The notes under the pieces were generated by a model. The model was not told the origin of the DNA and searched no databases. It saw only the letters and a list, made by a program, of their open reading frames with translations. A program made the translations under genes and the position numbers. Below are positions 18,392 to 28,066 of a stretch of 64,000 nucleotides of DNA, piece after piece. Source of the stretch: Halomonas sp. TA22. Lineage in GTDB: Bacteria > Pseudomonadota > Gammaproteobacteria > Pseudomonadales > Halomonadaceae. The DNA lies in NCBI RefSeq assembly GCF_013009075.1, contig NZ_CP053108.1, forward strand, positions 1,550,001 to 1,614,000, read 5' to 3'. Positions within the stretch are counted from its first letter, which is position 1. Each line of letters starts with the position of its first letter.

Positions 18392-19426
18392 ATGAACCCG
18401 CATATCACTCGCCGCCAACTTCTGGCCGGAGCGGGCGCCATGAGCGCCCTCGCCATGTTCCCCAAACTGGCGTTCGCCCAGCAGGGCAGCGCGACTACGG
18501 CCATCTATCCCGGGGCCTGGGAAGAAGCGTATCGCAGCATCGTCGCCGAAGCCCTAAGAGAGGCTCATGGCATCGATCTGCAGATGCAGCCGTTGTTCGC
18601 GGTCGACCAGATCGCCCAGGCGCGGGCGGCGCGCGGCAATCCCTCCTTCGATACCTTCGTGCTCGATCCCGGCCCCCGAGTGATGGCCATCGAGAACGGC
18701 CTGGTCGATACCTTCGATGCCTCGCGGCTGGAAAGCTCCGCCTACCTCGAGCCCGGCATGGCCGACGAGCATGGCGTGCCGGTCGCTGCCCAGTTCGTGG
18801 GTATCGCCTACAACCCCAATCGCTTCGACACGCCGCCGACGGACTGGGCCGACCTGTTCGAGGAGCCCTACGTTTCACGGCTCGGTCTGACCGGCTTTCA
18901 AACCACCTTCGGTACCGTCTCGATCATCGAGATGGCCAAAGCATTCGGCGGTTCCGAGGAGAATGTCGAGCCTTTCTTCAAAGAGTTGCAGCGCATACTC
19001 CCCCACGTAGCCACTATCGGCACGCCGGCCTCCATGCCCAGCCTGTTCCAGCAGGGCCAGTGCGACATCATGTACACCAACACTCAGACCGTCGGCACCC
19101 TGCGCGCTCGAGGCATCGACATCGAATTCGTAAGGCCCGCCAGCGGTGTCATCACCTTTTTCACTACTATGCATATCGCCCGGGGCGCGAGCGAAGTCGT
19201 CAACGCCTACAAGTACATCGATACCGTGCTCTCCACTCCGGTCCAGCAGCAACTCATGCAGGCCCCCTACTTCATGGCGCCGGTCAACTCCGAGGTGACC
19301 CTGGCCAGCGACCTTCCGCTGAGCGACATGAGCGAAATTGCCGGCATGATTCAGCACGACTGGTCGCTAATTAACCCTCGTCGCGCCGAGTGGATCGAGC
19401 GTTTCAACCGCGAAGTGGCTAGCTGA
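18392..19426 (+). CDS. ABC transporter solute-binding protein, Tat-exported
   Basis: 344 residues of the PotD/extracellular binding protein type. The N-terminus has a twin-arginine signal (TRRQLLAG) with hydrophobic core and AFA cleavage site near residue 29, so export is probably by Tat. AAGGAG precedes the ATG. It ends one base into the first permease gene (TGATG). Confidence 0.88.
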   Translation: MNPHITRRQLLAGAGAMSALAMFPKLAFAQQGSATTAIYPGAWEEAYRSIVAEALREAHGIDLQMQPLFAVDQIAQARAARGNPSFDTFVLDPGPRVMAIENGLVDTFDASRLESSAYLEPGMADEHGVPVAAQFVGIAYNPNRFDTPPTDWADLFEEPYVSRLGLTGFQTTFGTVSIIEMAKAFGGSEENVEPFFKELQRILPHVATIGTPASMPSLFQQGQCDIMYTNTQTVGTLRARGIDIEFVRPASGVITFFTTMHIARGASEVVNAYKYIDTVLSTPVQQQLMQAPYFMAPVNSEVTLASDLPLSDMSEIAGMIQHDWSLINPRRAEWIERFNREVAS

Positions 19427-20271
19427 TGCGGCTGCCAAAGTCGGCTCAGTGGCAACTGGCGTTGCCGCTAAGCCTGTTCTATATCGCCTTCTTCGCGGCT
19501 CCCTTGATGCTGCTCATCGGCGTTAGCTTCTTCAATGACGAAATGCTGACTCAGCCGGGCCTGGGGTCATGGAAACGCTTCGTCGGCGACGCCTTCTACT
19601 GGAAGGTTACATTCGACACCATCAAGCTGGGCGCCTATACCGTGTGCGCCACCATCCTGATCGGCTATCCGCTGGCCCTGGTCTATATACAAGCCGGCCC
19701 ACGGGCGAAAAGAATACTGCTGTTCATCATTCTGATGCCCATGCTGCTCTCAGTGGTGGTGCGCACCTTCGCCTGGATCGTGATCCTCAGCGAACAGGGC
19801 GTCATCAACCAGACTATCATGGCGCTGGGGCTGACCTCCACACCGATCCGGCTACTGCAGACGGAGTTGGGCTTGGTCATCTCTCTGACTCAGATCGAAA
19901 TGCCGCTAATGCTATTGCCGCTGATCAGTGTCATGGCGCGCATCGATCCCAACCTGATCGATGCTTCCACCTCCCTTGGCGCATCGCGCTGGGGCACGCT
20001 GTTCAAGGTAATCGTGCCGCTGAGCTTCCCCGGTTTGATAGCTGGCTGCATCCTGGTGTTCGCCAGTTCAACTACGGCGTTCATCTCCCACTCCATCATC
20101 GGCGGCAACCGGCTCATCTACCTGCCATTGGTGATCTGGCAGCAAGCTTCGGTGCTCTACAACTGGCCGTTGGCCGCGGTGGGAGCCATCGTCCTCCTGG
20201 TGTTCGTTTCCCTGTGCATCGCATTGGTCACACTAGTGGGGAAACGCAGCATGAGGCATCTGTATGTCTAA
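19426..20271 (+). CDS. ABC transporter permease (PotB-type)
   Basis: 281 residues, about six membrane segments, with the BPD-transporter EAA-like loop (DASTSLGASRWGTLFKVIVPLSFPG) near residue 190. The start overlaps the binding-protein stop, and its end overlaps the next permease by 8 bp. Forms the channel with that second permease. Confidence 0.9.
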   Translation: MRLPKSAQWQLALPLSLFYIAFFAAPLMLLIGVSFFNDEMLTQPGLGSWKRFVGDAFYWKVTFDTIKLGAYTVCATILIGYPLALVYIQAGPRAKRILLFIILMPMLLSVVVRTFAWIVILSEQGVINQTIMALGLTSTPIRLLQTELGLVISLTQIEMPLMLLPLISVMARIDPNLIDASTSLGASRWGTLFKVIVPLSFPGLIAGCILVFASSTTAFISHSIIGGNRLIYLPLVIWQQASVLYNWPLAAVGAIVLLVFVSLCIALVTLVGKRSMRHLYV

Positions 20272-21109
20272 CAGGCTTTCTCTCAAACACCTGCCAAGCT
20301 ACAAGTCGCTGGCCGATGTGTCTTACTCGGCATGCATCTATACGGTGGCCGGCGTGGCGCTGCTGATCCTCCTCGGGCCGGTGGTGATCATGCTGATCAC
20401 CTCGCTGACCGACGGCCAGACGCTGCGCTTCCCGCCCACAGGACTCTCCCTGCGCTGGTATCAGGAGCTGTTCAGCGCCCGGTCCGCTCCCATCCATCAG
20501 GCGGCCGGTAACAGCCTGCTCGTGGCTCTGATGTCCTCCCTGGCGGCCGCCGTGCTGGGCTGCATGGCTTCGCTCGCCATCGCTCGGTCGCGCCGACGCG
20601 GTGCGCGTGTCATGGACTCGCTATTCATGTCTCCACTGATCCTGCCTGGCATCGCCTTCGGCCTGGCGGCACTGGTCTACTTTACCCTGATCGGCTTCCG
20701 TCCCTCCCTGGCTCTGATCGCCATCGGGCACATCGTGATGGTCACCCCCTTCGTACTGCGTACGACCGGCGCTAGCCTGGCCCAGCTCGACGGCACCCTA
20801 CTGGAGTGCTCGGCGAGTCTAGGCGCGACGCGCTGGTACTCGTTCCGGCGCATCACGCTGCCGATCATCTTTCCCGGCCTGGTGGCGGGATGCTTCATGG
20901 CGTTCATGGCTTCCATTGACAACGTGCCTGTGTCGCTGTTCCTCTCCAGCCCCCGCAGCGAAATGCTGCCGATACGCCTGTGGGGCATGATGGAATCCAC
21001 CTTAGACGTGCGCATCGCCGCGGTATCGGGCATCTTCATCGCTTCCGTTCTCGTACTGATGCTTGTCATGGAGCGCCTAGTCGGCCTCTCCAGACGACTG
21101 AACGACTGA
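20264..21109 (+). CDS. ABC transporter permease (PotC-type)
   Basis: 281 residues, about six membrane segments, EAA loop CSASLGATRWYSFRRITLP near residue 190. Second permease of the importer. A short duplicated GAACGACT sits at its 3' end. AllA follows after 33 bp. Confidence 0.9.
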   Translation: MSNRLSLKHLPSYKSLADVSYSACIYTVAGVALLILLGPVVIMLITSLTDGQTLRFPPTGLSLRWYQELFSARSAPIHQAAGNSLLVALMSSLAAAVLGCMASLAIARSRRRGARVMDSLFMSPLILPGIAFGLAALVYFTLIGFRPSLALIAIGHIVMVTPFVLRTTGASLAQLDGTLLECSASLGATRWYSFRRITLPIIFPGLVAGCFMAFMASIDNVPVSLFLSSPRSEMLPIRLWGMMESTLDVRIAAVSGIFIASVLVLMLVMERLVGLSRRLND

Positions 21110-21142
21110 ACGACTGAACGCTGCATTCAAAGGAGATCAAGC

Positions 21143-21619
21143 GTGACAGCCATTACAGCCCAACCACTAACCCAGGAGAGCTTCGCACAGTTCGGCGAGG
21201 TGCTCGACTTGCCACGGTCGCCCGGTCGCCACTTCTACAGCGATACCCTGGGCAACCTGCGGGAAAGTGCCAAGCCCAGCCTCTCCATTAGTCTCATCGA
21301 GCCTTCCCCCAAACGGCCGCTGCGGGTGGAGATGCTGGAGCGACACGAGTTCTCCTCGCAATCCTTCGTTCCTATCGACGTGGATAGCTGGATCGTCATC
21401 GTCGCGCCCCATGATGCCTCCGGCGCTCCCGATATGGACCAGTTGCAAGTCTTCATGGCACGCGGCGACCAGGGCGTGACCTACCGGCCCAATATCTGGC
21501 ATCACGGCGTGACCGTATTGGGCGCCTCCGCCACCTTTGCCGTATTCATGTGGCTAACAGGTGACGGCGGAGATGAAGAATTCGTCGACGTGAGCCCCAT
21601 GACCGTCAACCTTCCCTAA
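21143..21619 (+). CDS. allA: Ureidoglycolate lyase
   Basis: 158 residues, the AllA length, with RPNIWHHGVTVLG near the C-terminus, the conserved cupin-like active-site stretch. It splits ureidoglycolate to glyoxylate and urea, a late step of allantoin breakdown. GTG start at 21143 with AAAGGAG upstream. Its place between the importer and an allantoinase gene points to ureide use. Confidence 0.88.
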   Translation: MTAITAQPLTQESFAQFGEVLDLPRSPGRHFYSDTLGNLRESAKPSLSISLIEPSPKRPLRVEMLERHEFSSQSFVPIDVDSWIVIVAPHDASGAPDMDQLQVFMARGDQGVTYRPNIWHHGVTVLGASATFAVFMWLTGDGGDEEFVDVSPMTVNLP

Positions 21620-21648
21620 GCTTTTTTCAAGTTACGCAGGAGCCCGCG

Positions 21649-22560
21649 ATGAGCTGGACACCCGAACGCGACTTCATCGGCTACGCCGACCGACCACCCC
21701 AGGCGCAGTGGCCCAACGGCGCCCGCCTAGCCCTCAACTTCGTCATGAATTATGAGGAAGGTTCGGAGCCCTCCTTCCAGGACGGCGAAAGCTACACCGA
21801 AACCGGCCTCACCGAAGCCCATGGCCTCAACCAGTGCGACTCCGGCCGGGACCTGGCCGCCGAAAGCATGTTCGAATACGGTAGCCGGGTAGGCTTCTGG
21901 CGCCTGGTGCGCCTGTTCGAAGAGCGAAATCTGCCCATGACGGTATTCGGATGCGCACTGGCACTGGAGCGCAATCCACAGGCGGCGCAGAAGATCCGCG
22001 AAGCCGGCTACGACGTTTGCTGTCATGGCTGGCGATGGATCAAGCATTTCGAATTGAGCGAGGAAGAAGAGCGCGAGCATATCCGCAAGGCGGTCGCCTC
22101 ACTGGAGAAGAGCGTCGGCTCCCGTCCCCTGGGCTGGTATTGCCGCTACGGGCCCAGCCTCAACACCCGCCGGCTGTTGCACGAGGAGGGCGGCTTCGTC
22201 TATGACTCCGACTCCTACGCCGACGAACTCCCCTTCTGGCAGCTAGTCGAGGGCGAGCCGCACCTGGTGGTGCCCTACTCGCTGACCAACAACGACGGCA
22301 AGTACGCCGGCTGGATGGGTAACTCCGACCAGTGGTTCGGCTTCCTCAAGGATGCCTTCGACATGCTCTACGCCGAAGGCGCGACCACACCCAAGATGAT
22401 GTCAGTGGGTCTGCACATGCGCCTGGTTGGGCATCCCGCTAGGGCTGTCGGATTGCAACGCTTCCTAGATTACGTCATGAGTCATGAAGACGTCTGGGTC
22501 ACACGCCGATGTGATATCGCCAACCATTGGGCCAAGACCCACCCCTTCTCAGGTAGTTGA
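21649..22560 (+). CDS. puuE: PuuE-type allantoinase (polysaccharide-deacetylase fold)
   Basis: 303 residues, close to the PuuE family size. Family motifs: RLALNFVMNYEEGSE, FEYGSRVGFWRL, CCHGWRWIKH and GLHMRLVGHPAR. PuuE opens the allantoin ring without the metal-amidohydrolase fold of AllB. 29 bp after allA. No allantoate amidohydrolase is found in this operon. A paralogue occurs at 34433. Confidence 0.85.
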   Translation: MSWTPERDFIGYADRPPQAQWPNGARLALNFVMNYEEGSEPSFQDGESYTETGLTEAHGLNQCDSGRDLAAESMFEYGSRVGFWRLVRLFEERNLPMTVFGCALALERNPQAAQKIREAGYDVCCHGWRWIKHFELSEEEEREHIRKAVASLEKSVGSRPLGWYCRYGPSLNTRRLLHEEGGFVYDSDSYADELPFWQLVEGEPHLVVPYSLTNNDGKYAGWMGNSDQWFGFLKDAFDMLYAEGATTPKMMSVGLHMRLVGHPARAVGLQRFLDYVMSHEDVWVTRRCDIANHWAKTHPFSGS

Positions 22561-23220
22561 TTAAATATGCAATATCGTGATTGCGTCCTAAAACTTTCTA
22601 CTAGCAGCCTGCCGCCATCTTGGTTTTCTTACATGCTGCTCTGAGCGTCGGGCCTAAACCAAAGGAAGGAGGGATTATTGGACACACCGGCGGAAGGAAA
22701 GAGCCCACGCGATTCTCCCCTGGTGGCAGGAACTCCGCCAAAGGCAAGCAGAGTCTTACAGGGAAGCATCTTGGCATCTTGGCCAGAGGTGCATGGCAAT
22801 ATCTACGCAGAGGCGAGATTGCCAAATATCAGCACTCCACATAATGTCCTGAACACTGCCTCAGAGCCATCCCTTGGGACAGGCCCATTAAGAATAAGAA
22901 ATACCTGTTTCAAAAAGCAGAAATATTTATGTAATTTCTTTACAGACAACTTCCCCTTAAGAGCATTTTAGAGGGGCGGTCACCACGCGTAAAGAAAACG
23001 ACTATATAATGCGCATGTCATCTATCGGCCAGAAACGGATTCTCAGGTGACTTTGATATAACACCGCCAGCAAGCGCTGCATTGTAGTAGAGGCGTAAGC
23101 CGGAACGAAAGCCTTCGCTTTGACTGGCATTGTTAGATTTCTATCTCGATACATACAGGACATATGTTCCAACCAGCTTCACCAATATACTGGAAGCGCG
23201 CCCATGCATTTCTTTAGTTC
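22561..23220. other. Intergenic region, probable relic DNA
   Basis: About 660 bp between the allantoinase gene and the IS481 transposase. Short open frames here lack ribosome sites and family features. The part near 22920-23000 is AT-rich. Nothing convincing seen. Confidence 0.4.
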
Positions 23221-24210
23221 TTACGTGTCGGGTGCCGCATGACTGATTACCCGTTTGGTAAATAGCTCAGGTCGTTTAGCCTGCCATTCCTTCATCGCTG
23301 CAATCGGTGATTGATGGTACAGCGCCTTTTGCGAGATATGGTGATTGTACAGCCAACAATAGCGTTTGAGCGTTTGTTCCAAGTCCTCGCCTGACACATA
23401 GCGCCGAGTGGCCAACACGTCGCTGATACGGCCGTTGAAGCGCTCCACCATGCCGTTCGTCTGTGGCCGACCCGGCTTGATCAGGCGATGCTCGATGCCA
23501 TGGGCCTGGCATTCCTGGTCGAAGAGGTGGCGGCCGCTGGGCTTGCGCTCACCGGCTCGCGTGAAGCGATCCGTGAAGGACTTGCCGTTGTCGGTCAGCA
23601 CCGTCTGGATCTTGAAGGGAGTCTTCTCTTCCACCCGCTTCATGAACGCTCGCGCTTCCTTCGCGGACTGGCTGCTCCTGATCTCCAGATACACCCAGCG
23701 CGTCGCTCGGTCGATGGCCACGTACAGGTAGCGTATTTTCTGCTCACCGGGCATTTGGGGCAGGTGCTTGATGTCGATGTGCACGTATCCCGGCACGTAG
23801 TCCTTGAAGGGCTTGTGCTTGGGCGTCTCGTCACCGCCGGCATCTTGCTGGGCCAGCTCGGCAAGCGTTGGCACCTCACGTCGCTTGAGCATGCGGTGCA
23901 GGCCGGAGCGTGACAGGCGAGGATTCAGGAACTCGCGCGCCACGACCAGCAGATCATCGAGGCCAAGTCTCAAGAATTCTCGTGCTGCAATCAACACCTC
24001 TTCCTGCTCAGACGTGAGGGTGGCAAGCAGGTTATGCCGAGTGTGCGGCCGATCAAGCACGTCATCGCGGTAACGCCAACGGCGGATAGTCGAGTCGGAT
24101 ACGCCATACTGACGGGCCAGCTCACTATCACTGATGCTGGCGGGTGCTGCCTGAATCTCGGCACGGATCTTCGGTGTCGTGGTCGCCTGCTTATGCAGTT
24201 TGATGTCCAT
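23221..24210 (-). mobile_element. IS481-family transposase
   Basis: Intact 329-residue transposase: N-terminal helix-turn-helix (SDSELARQYGVSDSTIRRW), DDE residues in YVHIDIKHLP, VLTDNGKSFTDR and GRPQTNGMVERFNGR. The terminal inverted repeats could not be fixed with certainty. TGTCGG occurs at 23226 and, inverted, at 24328-24333, which would make an element of about 1.1 kb, but the arms match poorly beyond six bases. On the start side it has cut the hydratase-like gene. Confidence 0.88.
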
Positions 24211-24302
24211 GAACCTGCTCCCGAATGAAGTGCTGTAGAAGCTCCCTGGCTGCCAGCAGAGGATAACTCCTATAGCTCATTTGATCATCCGGAACCCTAC
24301 AC

Positions 24303-24668
24303 TTACGAAGTAGCGACATCGTTGCGCCGACACCCTGAGTAGAGCGGGTGCTCAAGACGCACGGCCAGTTCGATCTCGATGCCGAATAGGCTGAAGCAGT
24401 CGTTCTGATGCAGCAGTGCCGGCGAGGCCATCAAGCTATGGTCAGGAATCGGTGCCGCCGTTACCGGACCTATGCCAAGCTTCCAAGCACGCGGACGCCC
24501 CTCGGTCCACCAGCCCATTGTCGCCCCCAGGGCGGCCTGCACGGCATAGGCATCGGCATCGCTTTGCGGTGCCAGTCGCTGTGCCGTCTCTGGCGTTATC
24601 ACGGGGCCACCCCGCCACACAGTCGCCAGCGCTTCAGTGAGCTCGGTGGTGTTCGAGCGGCTTACCAC
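24303..24668 (-). pseudogene. 2-keto-4-pentenoate hydratase/FAH-family gene, truncated by IS
   Basis: The first 105 residues or so resemble the N-terminus of this family (ALGATMGWWTEGRPRAWKLG, then GIEIELAVRL), but the frame then runs into IS-flanking sequence and stops after 121 residues; the family is normally 220-260. The GTG start overlaps the hydantoinase stop by 7 bp with GGAGG upstream, so it was once the last gene of the operon. The missing half is not found beyond the IS. Confidence 0.7.
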
Positions 24669-26104
24669 GCGCCACCTCCCGATGGCCGTGGTTTAGGCCG
24701 TGCGGGTGCGGGTAATGCGCAGGGTAGGAATTCACCGCGCCCGGCGACTCCCAGGTAGTCGCCATCGCGCCACACCACTTCACCACGCGACAGCGTCAGG
24801 GCCGGCCAGGCCGACACTGAAATACCCTCGTAGGGGGTGTAGTCAACGCCATGATGCAGGTCGCTATTGCGAATATGTCGGTTCAGGCCGGTCTCCCAGA
24901 TCACGAGGTCAGCATCTGCACCTACGGCAATTGAGCCCTTGCGCGGATAGAGCCCATACATGCGAGCAACATTGGTGGCTGTCAGCGCCACGAACTGCTG
25001 CATGGTCAAGCGGCCAGTCTCCACGCCATGACTGAACAGTAGCGCCAGGCGGGTCTCCAGCCCCGGAATGCCATTGGGGATGCGTTCAAAACTAGCATCA
25101 CTGCCGGCAGCGAACTTGCCTTGTGGGCCATCGAAGGTAAACGGGGCATGATCCGAAGAAAAAATCTGGAAGGCGCCACTCTCCAGGCCATCCCATACCA
25201 CTTGTTGATTGGCCTTGTCGCGAGGCGGCGGACTGCAGATGCACTTGGCACCGTGATGATCATCACCGATGCCGAGGTCGTCAGCGGTCAGAAATAGATA
25301 CTGAGGACATGTCTCGGCATAAACACGCAGGCCGTGACTGTGCGCCCAGCGCAGCTGCTCTATCGCCTCACGCCCCGACACGTGCACGATCAGGATCGGC
25401 ACATCGACAAGCTCGGCGTATGCAATGGCGCGATGGGTGGCCTCACGCTCTACTAACATCGGCCGCGCCTCGGCATGGTATCGGGGAGCGGTATGGCCAT
25501 GGGCGAGCAGGCGCTCGGTGAGCCAGGCGATACAGTCAGCATTCTCGGCGTGCACCATGACCATGGCGCCATGCTCGCGAGCCACCGCCAGCACATCGAT
25601 GATTTCGCGGTCTGAAAGCTTCAGGTCGTCGTAGGTCATGTAGATCTTAAACGAGGTGTAGCCTTCACGGATCAGCGCGGGCAGCTCATTGGCCAGCACG
25701 TCGGGGGTCGCGTCGGTAACGATCAGATGGAAGGCGTAGTCGATACACGCTTTGCCTTCGGCACGCCGGTGATAGTCGTCCACTGCGGCACGCAGGCTCT
25801 GACCTTTTAGCTGGCATGCGAACGGAAATACTGTCGTGGTGCCGCCACAGGCCGCCGACCGGGTACCGGTGAGAAAGTCGTCGGCCATCTTCGAGCCGTC
25901 GGAGGTGGGCTGATCCAGATGGCAATGCCCATCGATGCCTCCCGGCAGTACCCAGCGGCCCGCGGCATCGATCTCCTCGCGACCTTCGGCAAGCCCGCTT
26001 CCCAGCGCTGCGATGGTGCCGTTGCGGATGCCGATATCAGCCTCGAACACATCGGCGGCGGTGGCGCATCGCGCCCGCCGAATCACCAGATCGAATTCAG
26101 CCAT
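24662..26104 (-). CDS. Dihydropyrimidinase/hydantoinase-type amidohydrolase
   Basis: 480 residues. Zinc ligands of the cyclic amidase family are present: HCHLDQP, the carbamylatable Lys in YTSFKIYMTYDD, HAEN, HVSG and the Asp in SSDHAPF. Such enzymes open six- or five-membered cyclic diamides (dihydropyrimidines, hydantoins). Its start overlaps the upstream gene by 8 bp. The neighbouring racemase-family genes favour a hydantoin or related cyclic ureide substrate. Confidence 0.88.
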   Translation of the reverse strand: MAEFDLVIRRARCATAADVFEADIGIRNGTIAALGSGLAEGREEIDAAGRWVLPGGIDGHCHLDQPTSDGSKMADDFLTGTRSAACGGTTTVFPFACQLKGQSLRAAVDDYHRRAEGKACIDYAFHLIVTDATPDVLANELPALIREGYTSFKIYMTYDDLKLSDREIIDVLAVAREHGAMVMVHAENADCIAWLTERLLAHGHTAPRYHAEARPMLVEREATHRAIAYAELVDVPILIVHVSGREAIEQLRWAHSHGLRVYAETCPQYLFLTADDLGIGDDHHGAKCICSPPPRDKANQQVVWDGLESGAFQIFSSDHAPFTFDGPQGKFAAGSDASFERIPNGIPGLETRLALLFSHGVETGRLTMQQFVALTATNVARMYGLYPRKGSIAVGADADLVIWETGLNRHIRNSDLHHGVDYTPYEGISVSAWPALTLSRGEVVWRDGDYLGVAGRGEFLPCALPAPARPKPRPSGGGAW

Positions 26105-26837
26105 GCGCCATCATTCCTTCCATTAGTTGGCCCCAGCCGGACACGGGCACGTCGCCATGACCGGTCATGCGCAGCATCTTCCACACTACCGTGGCCGTGG
26201 TATCCAGCACCGGCACCCCCAGTTCCGCCTCCCACTCGGGTACCAGGCAGGCTGAGCAGAGGTTGGTACAGGCCACCACGATGGCTGGCGCCCCGCCCTG
26301 AGCCACACGCCGTACCTGGGCGGTGAGCGTTTCCGGGGTGACTTCGGCATAGGCGAAGTTTTCGCTGATGCCCAAATGATCCTCGGCCACCACGGCAAAT
26401 CCTTCGCCGCGATAATTGTCAAGAATTCGCTGCTGCACGTCGTCGGTATAAGGGGTCACCAGACCGAACTCGCGCAGCCCGAATTCAGCGAGGATCTCAT
26501 TCAGCGCCAGCATCGAGGTCGTCGCCCGGATGCCAGTTTCTTCGGTAATGCGCTGGCACAAGGTCACGTCATGGTCGAACCCTAGCCAGCCAGCCGACGT
26601 ACCGCTCCAGCCGATCACATCGACCCGGGCGTCGGCCAACAGGCGTGCTGCCGCCAGCACATGGCTATCATCGAACTGGCCGAGGGCTCGTGCGCTGAGG
26701 GCGATTTCGGTCACGGTGAAGCGCGAGAAGTGCGCGCTGACCCCTGGGACCTTAGCCACCATGGCCGAGGTGAGCGGCTCGAGGGCGGTATTGGAAGAGG
26801 GCGTGAGAACGCCAAATCGGCTGCGGGTCAAGGTCAC
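26097..26837 (-). CDS. Maleate isomerase/arylmalonate decarboxylase-like protein (Asp/Glu racemase superfamily)
   Basis: 246 residues. Two Cys-containing motifs are visible: an N-terminal GVLTPSSNTALEP, where the Cys position is not occupied, and a C-terminal VVACTNLCSA with the catalytic-type Cys. The pattern is that of maleate cis-trans isomerase relatives. GTG start at 26837 with AGGAG upstream, overlapping the DUF3830 stop (GTGA). The reaction in this pathway is not known. Confidence 0.78.
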   Translation of the reverse strand: MTLTRSRFGVLTPSSNTALEPLTSAMVAKVPGVSAHFSRFTVTEIALSARALGQFDDSHVLAAARLLADARVDVIGWSGTSAGWLGFDHDVTLCQRITEETGIRATTSMLALNEILAEFGLREFGLVTPYTDDVQQRILDNYRGEGFAVVAEDHLGISENFAYAEVTPETLTAQVRRVAQGGAPAIVVACTNLCSACLVPEWEAELGVPVLDTTATVVWKMLRMTGHGDVPVSGWGQLMEGMMAHG

Positions 26838-27292
26838 CGGGAGGCTCCTGTGGTCGGGTGGGTAGTAATGAACAACGGCTGGGCGCCCTGCCATAGGCAG
26901 CGTCGTCCCAGCTCCGGGAGCTGCTCGAGGCCTTCGCCCAGGCTCATGAAATGATTGCCGGCGATTGGGCCCAGCTTGCTGGCGAAGCTGCACGGGCCGT
27001 AGGCCAGCAGTATCTCGGTCTCGCTGTATCCGCCGGGGTAGAACAGCATGTCGCCAGGAGCGGGATAGCGGGTGGGGTTCTCCCAAGGCAGGGCGAAGTC
27101 GCTTTCCCCCAGGGGAATCCACACCCCCTCACCGCTCCAGCGCACATGCACCAGCTGTGTCTCCCAGGGCAGCAGCGCCAGGAAGGCCGCCGCGCTGTGC
27201 GGCGCATCGGGTCGGGTCTCGGCAACAAATTCGAGATCGTTGGATACCAGGCGCAGGCGTACGCCACGCTCTGCCAACTCAGGTTGACTCAC
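26834..27292 (-). CDS. DUF3830 protein, cyclophilin-like fold
   Basis: 152 residues with the DUF3830 features PGDMLFYPGGYSETEILLAYG and FASKLGPIAGNHF. Function unknown; the family occurs in amide and ureide catabolic operons. GTG start at 27292, overlapping the previous gene (GTGA), so it is translated together with both racemase-family neighbours. Confidence 0.78.
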   Translation of the reverse strand: MSQPELAERGVRLRLVSNDLEFVAETRPDAPHSAAAFLALLPWETQLVHVRWSGEGVWIPLGESDFALPWENPTRYPAPGDMLFYPGGYSETEILLAYGPCSFASKLGPIAGNHFMSLGEGLEQLPELGRRCLWQGAQPLFITTHPTTGASR

Positions 27293-28041
27293 TGCACGTC
27301 CTCCCGGCCAATCAGCTGTGCCAGTGCCGGCGACAAGCCCACGGAGCCTTTTACCGGCGGTACAGCGTAGCTGCCCGCCGTCGCCTTGGCGGGGCCGAGA
27401 CTTGCCAACAATTCCGCCTGTTGCACCGCGCAACTTACGCCATCTACCACCGGTACCGGTATGCGCTGTGCAACGCTGCGCGCCAAACCGGCCAATGGCG
27501 CACCCGCGATGATCAGGACATCCGCACCATCATGGCGAATCGCCGCCTCGCAAAGCGCAACCAACTGTTCGCCCTTGTCCTGCTGCACCGTGCCAATATT
27601 CGGTAGAGGCTCGTCCAGGCAGCGGATACCGGCCAGACGAGATGTCATGCCATAGCGATCAACGGTCTCGGCATACCAGGCACGGATGCGTCGTGAGATA
27701 GCTACGATACCGATCTTCCCACCTAGCATGGCGGCGCTCATCAGCGCACTCTCCGTCAGGCCGACGACTGGTATGGGCAACATCTCGCGGGCTGCCTCCA
27801 GACCCGGGTCGCCAAAGGCAGCCACCACGGCGGCATCATGCCCCTGGAAATGCTCGGCAAGCTCGTTGAGCGTCGCGTAAGCGCCGATAGCAGCCTCGGC
27901 GCGTGTCTCGATATAGGCCACGCCCAGTGCGGCAGTTCGCATGGTCAACTGGGTGTCTAGACTAGCCGCACGCCGCGCCTCAGCCTCGATCAACTCGGTG
28001 ACGCTATGGGAAATGTTTGGGTTGACGATTAGCAGCTTCAT
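27289..28041 (-). CDS. Hydantoin racemase-like (Asp/Glu racemase family)
   Basis: 250 residues starting MKLLIVNPNISHSVT, typical of hydantoin racemases. The usual N-terminal Cys motif is AAFGDPGLEAAREM, where Asp stands in place of Cys, and the C-terminal position reads IIAGAPLAG, also lacking Cys. Both normal catalytic Cys thus appear replaced, so racemisation by the two-Cys mechanism is doubtful. It could be a relative with another reaction. Confidence 0.75.
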   Translation of the reverse strand: MKLLIVNPNISHSVTELIEAEARRAASLDTQLTMRTAALGVAYIETRAEAAIGAYATLNELAEHFQGHDAAVVAAFGDPGLEAAREMLPIPVVGLTESALMSAAMLGGKIGIVAISRRIRAWYAETVDRYGMTSRLAGIRCLDEPLPNIGTVQQDKGEQLVALCEAAIRHDGADVLIIAGAPLAGLARSVAQRIPVPVVDGVSCAVQQAELLASLGPAKATAGSYAVPPVKGSVGLSPALAQLIGREDVQ

Positions 28042-28066
28042 TGGCGCTCCCCTGAGCCATTCAGGT

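Noticed and set aside
22620-22971. Two overlapping short open frames
   Set aside because: No ribosome site, no family features, odd composition. Probably random.
24283-24301. IS481 right terminal repeat starting TGTAGGG
   Set aside because: No matching inverted copy found on the left side of the transposase.
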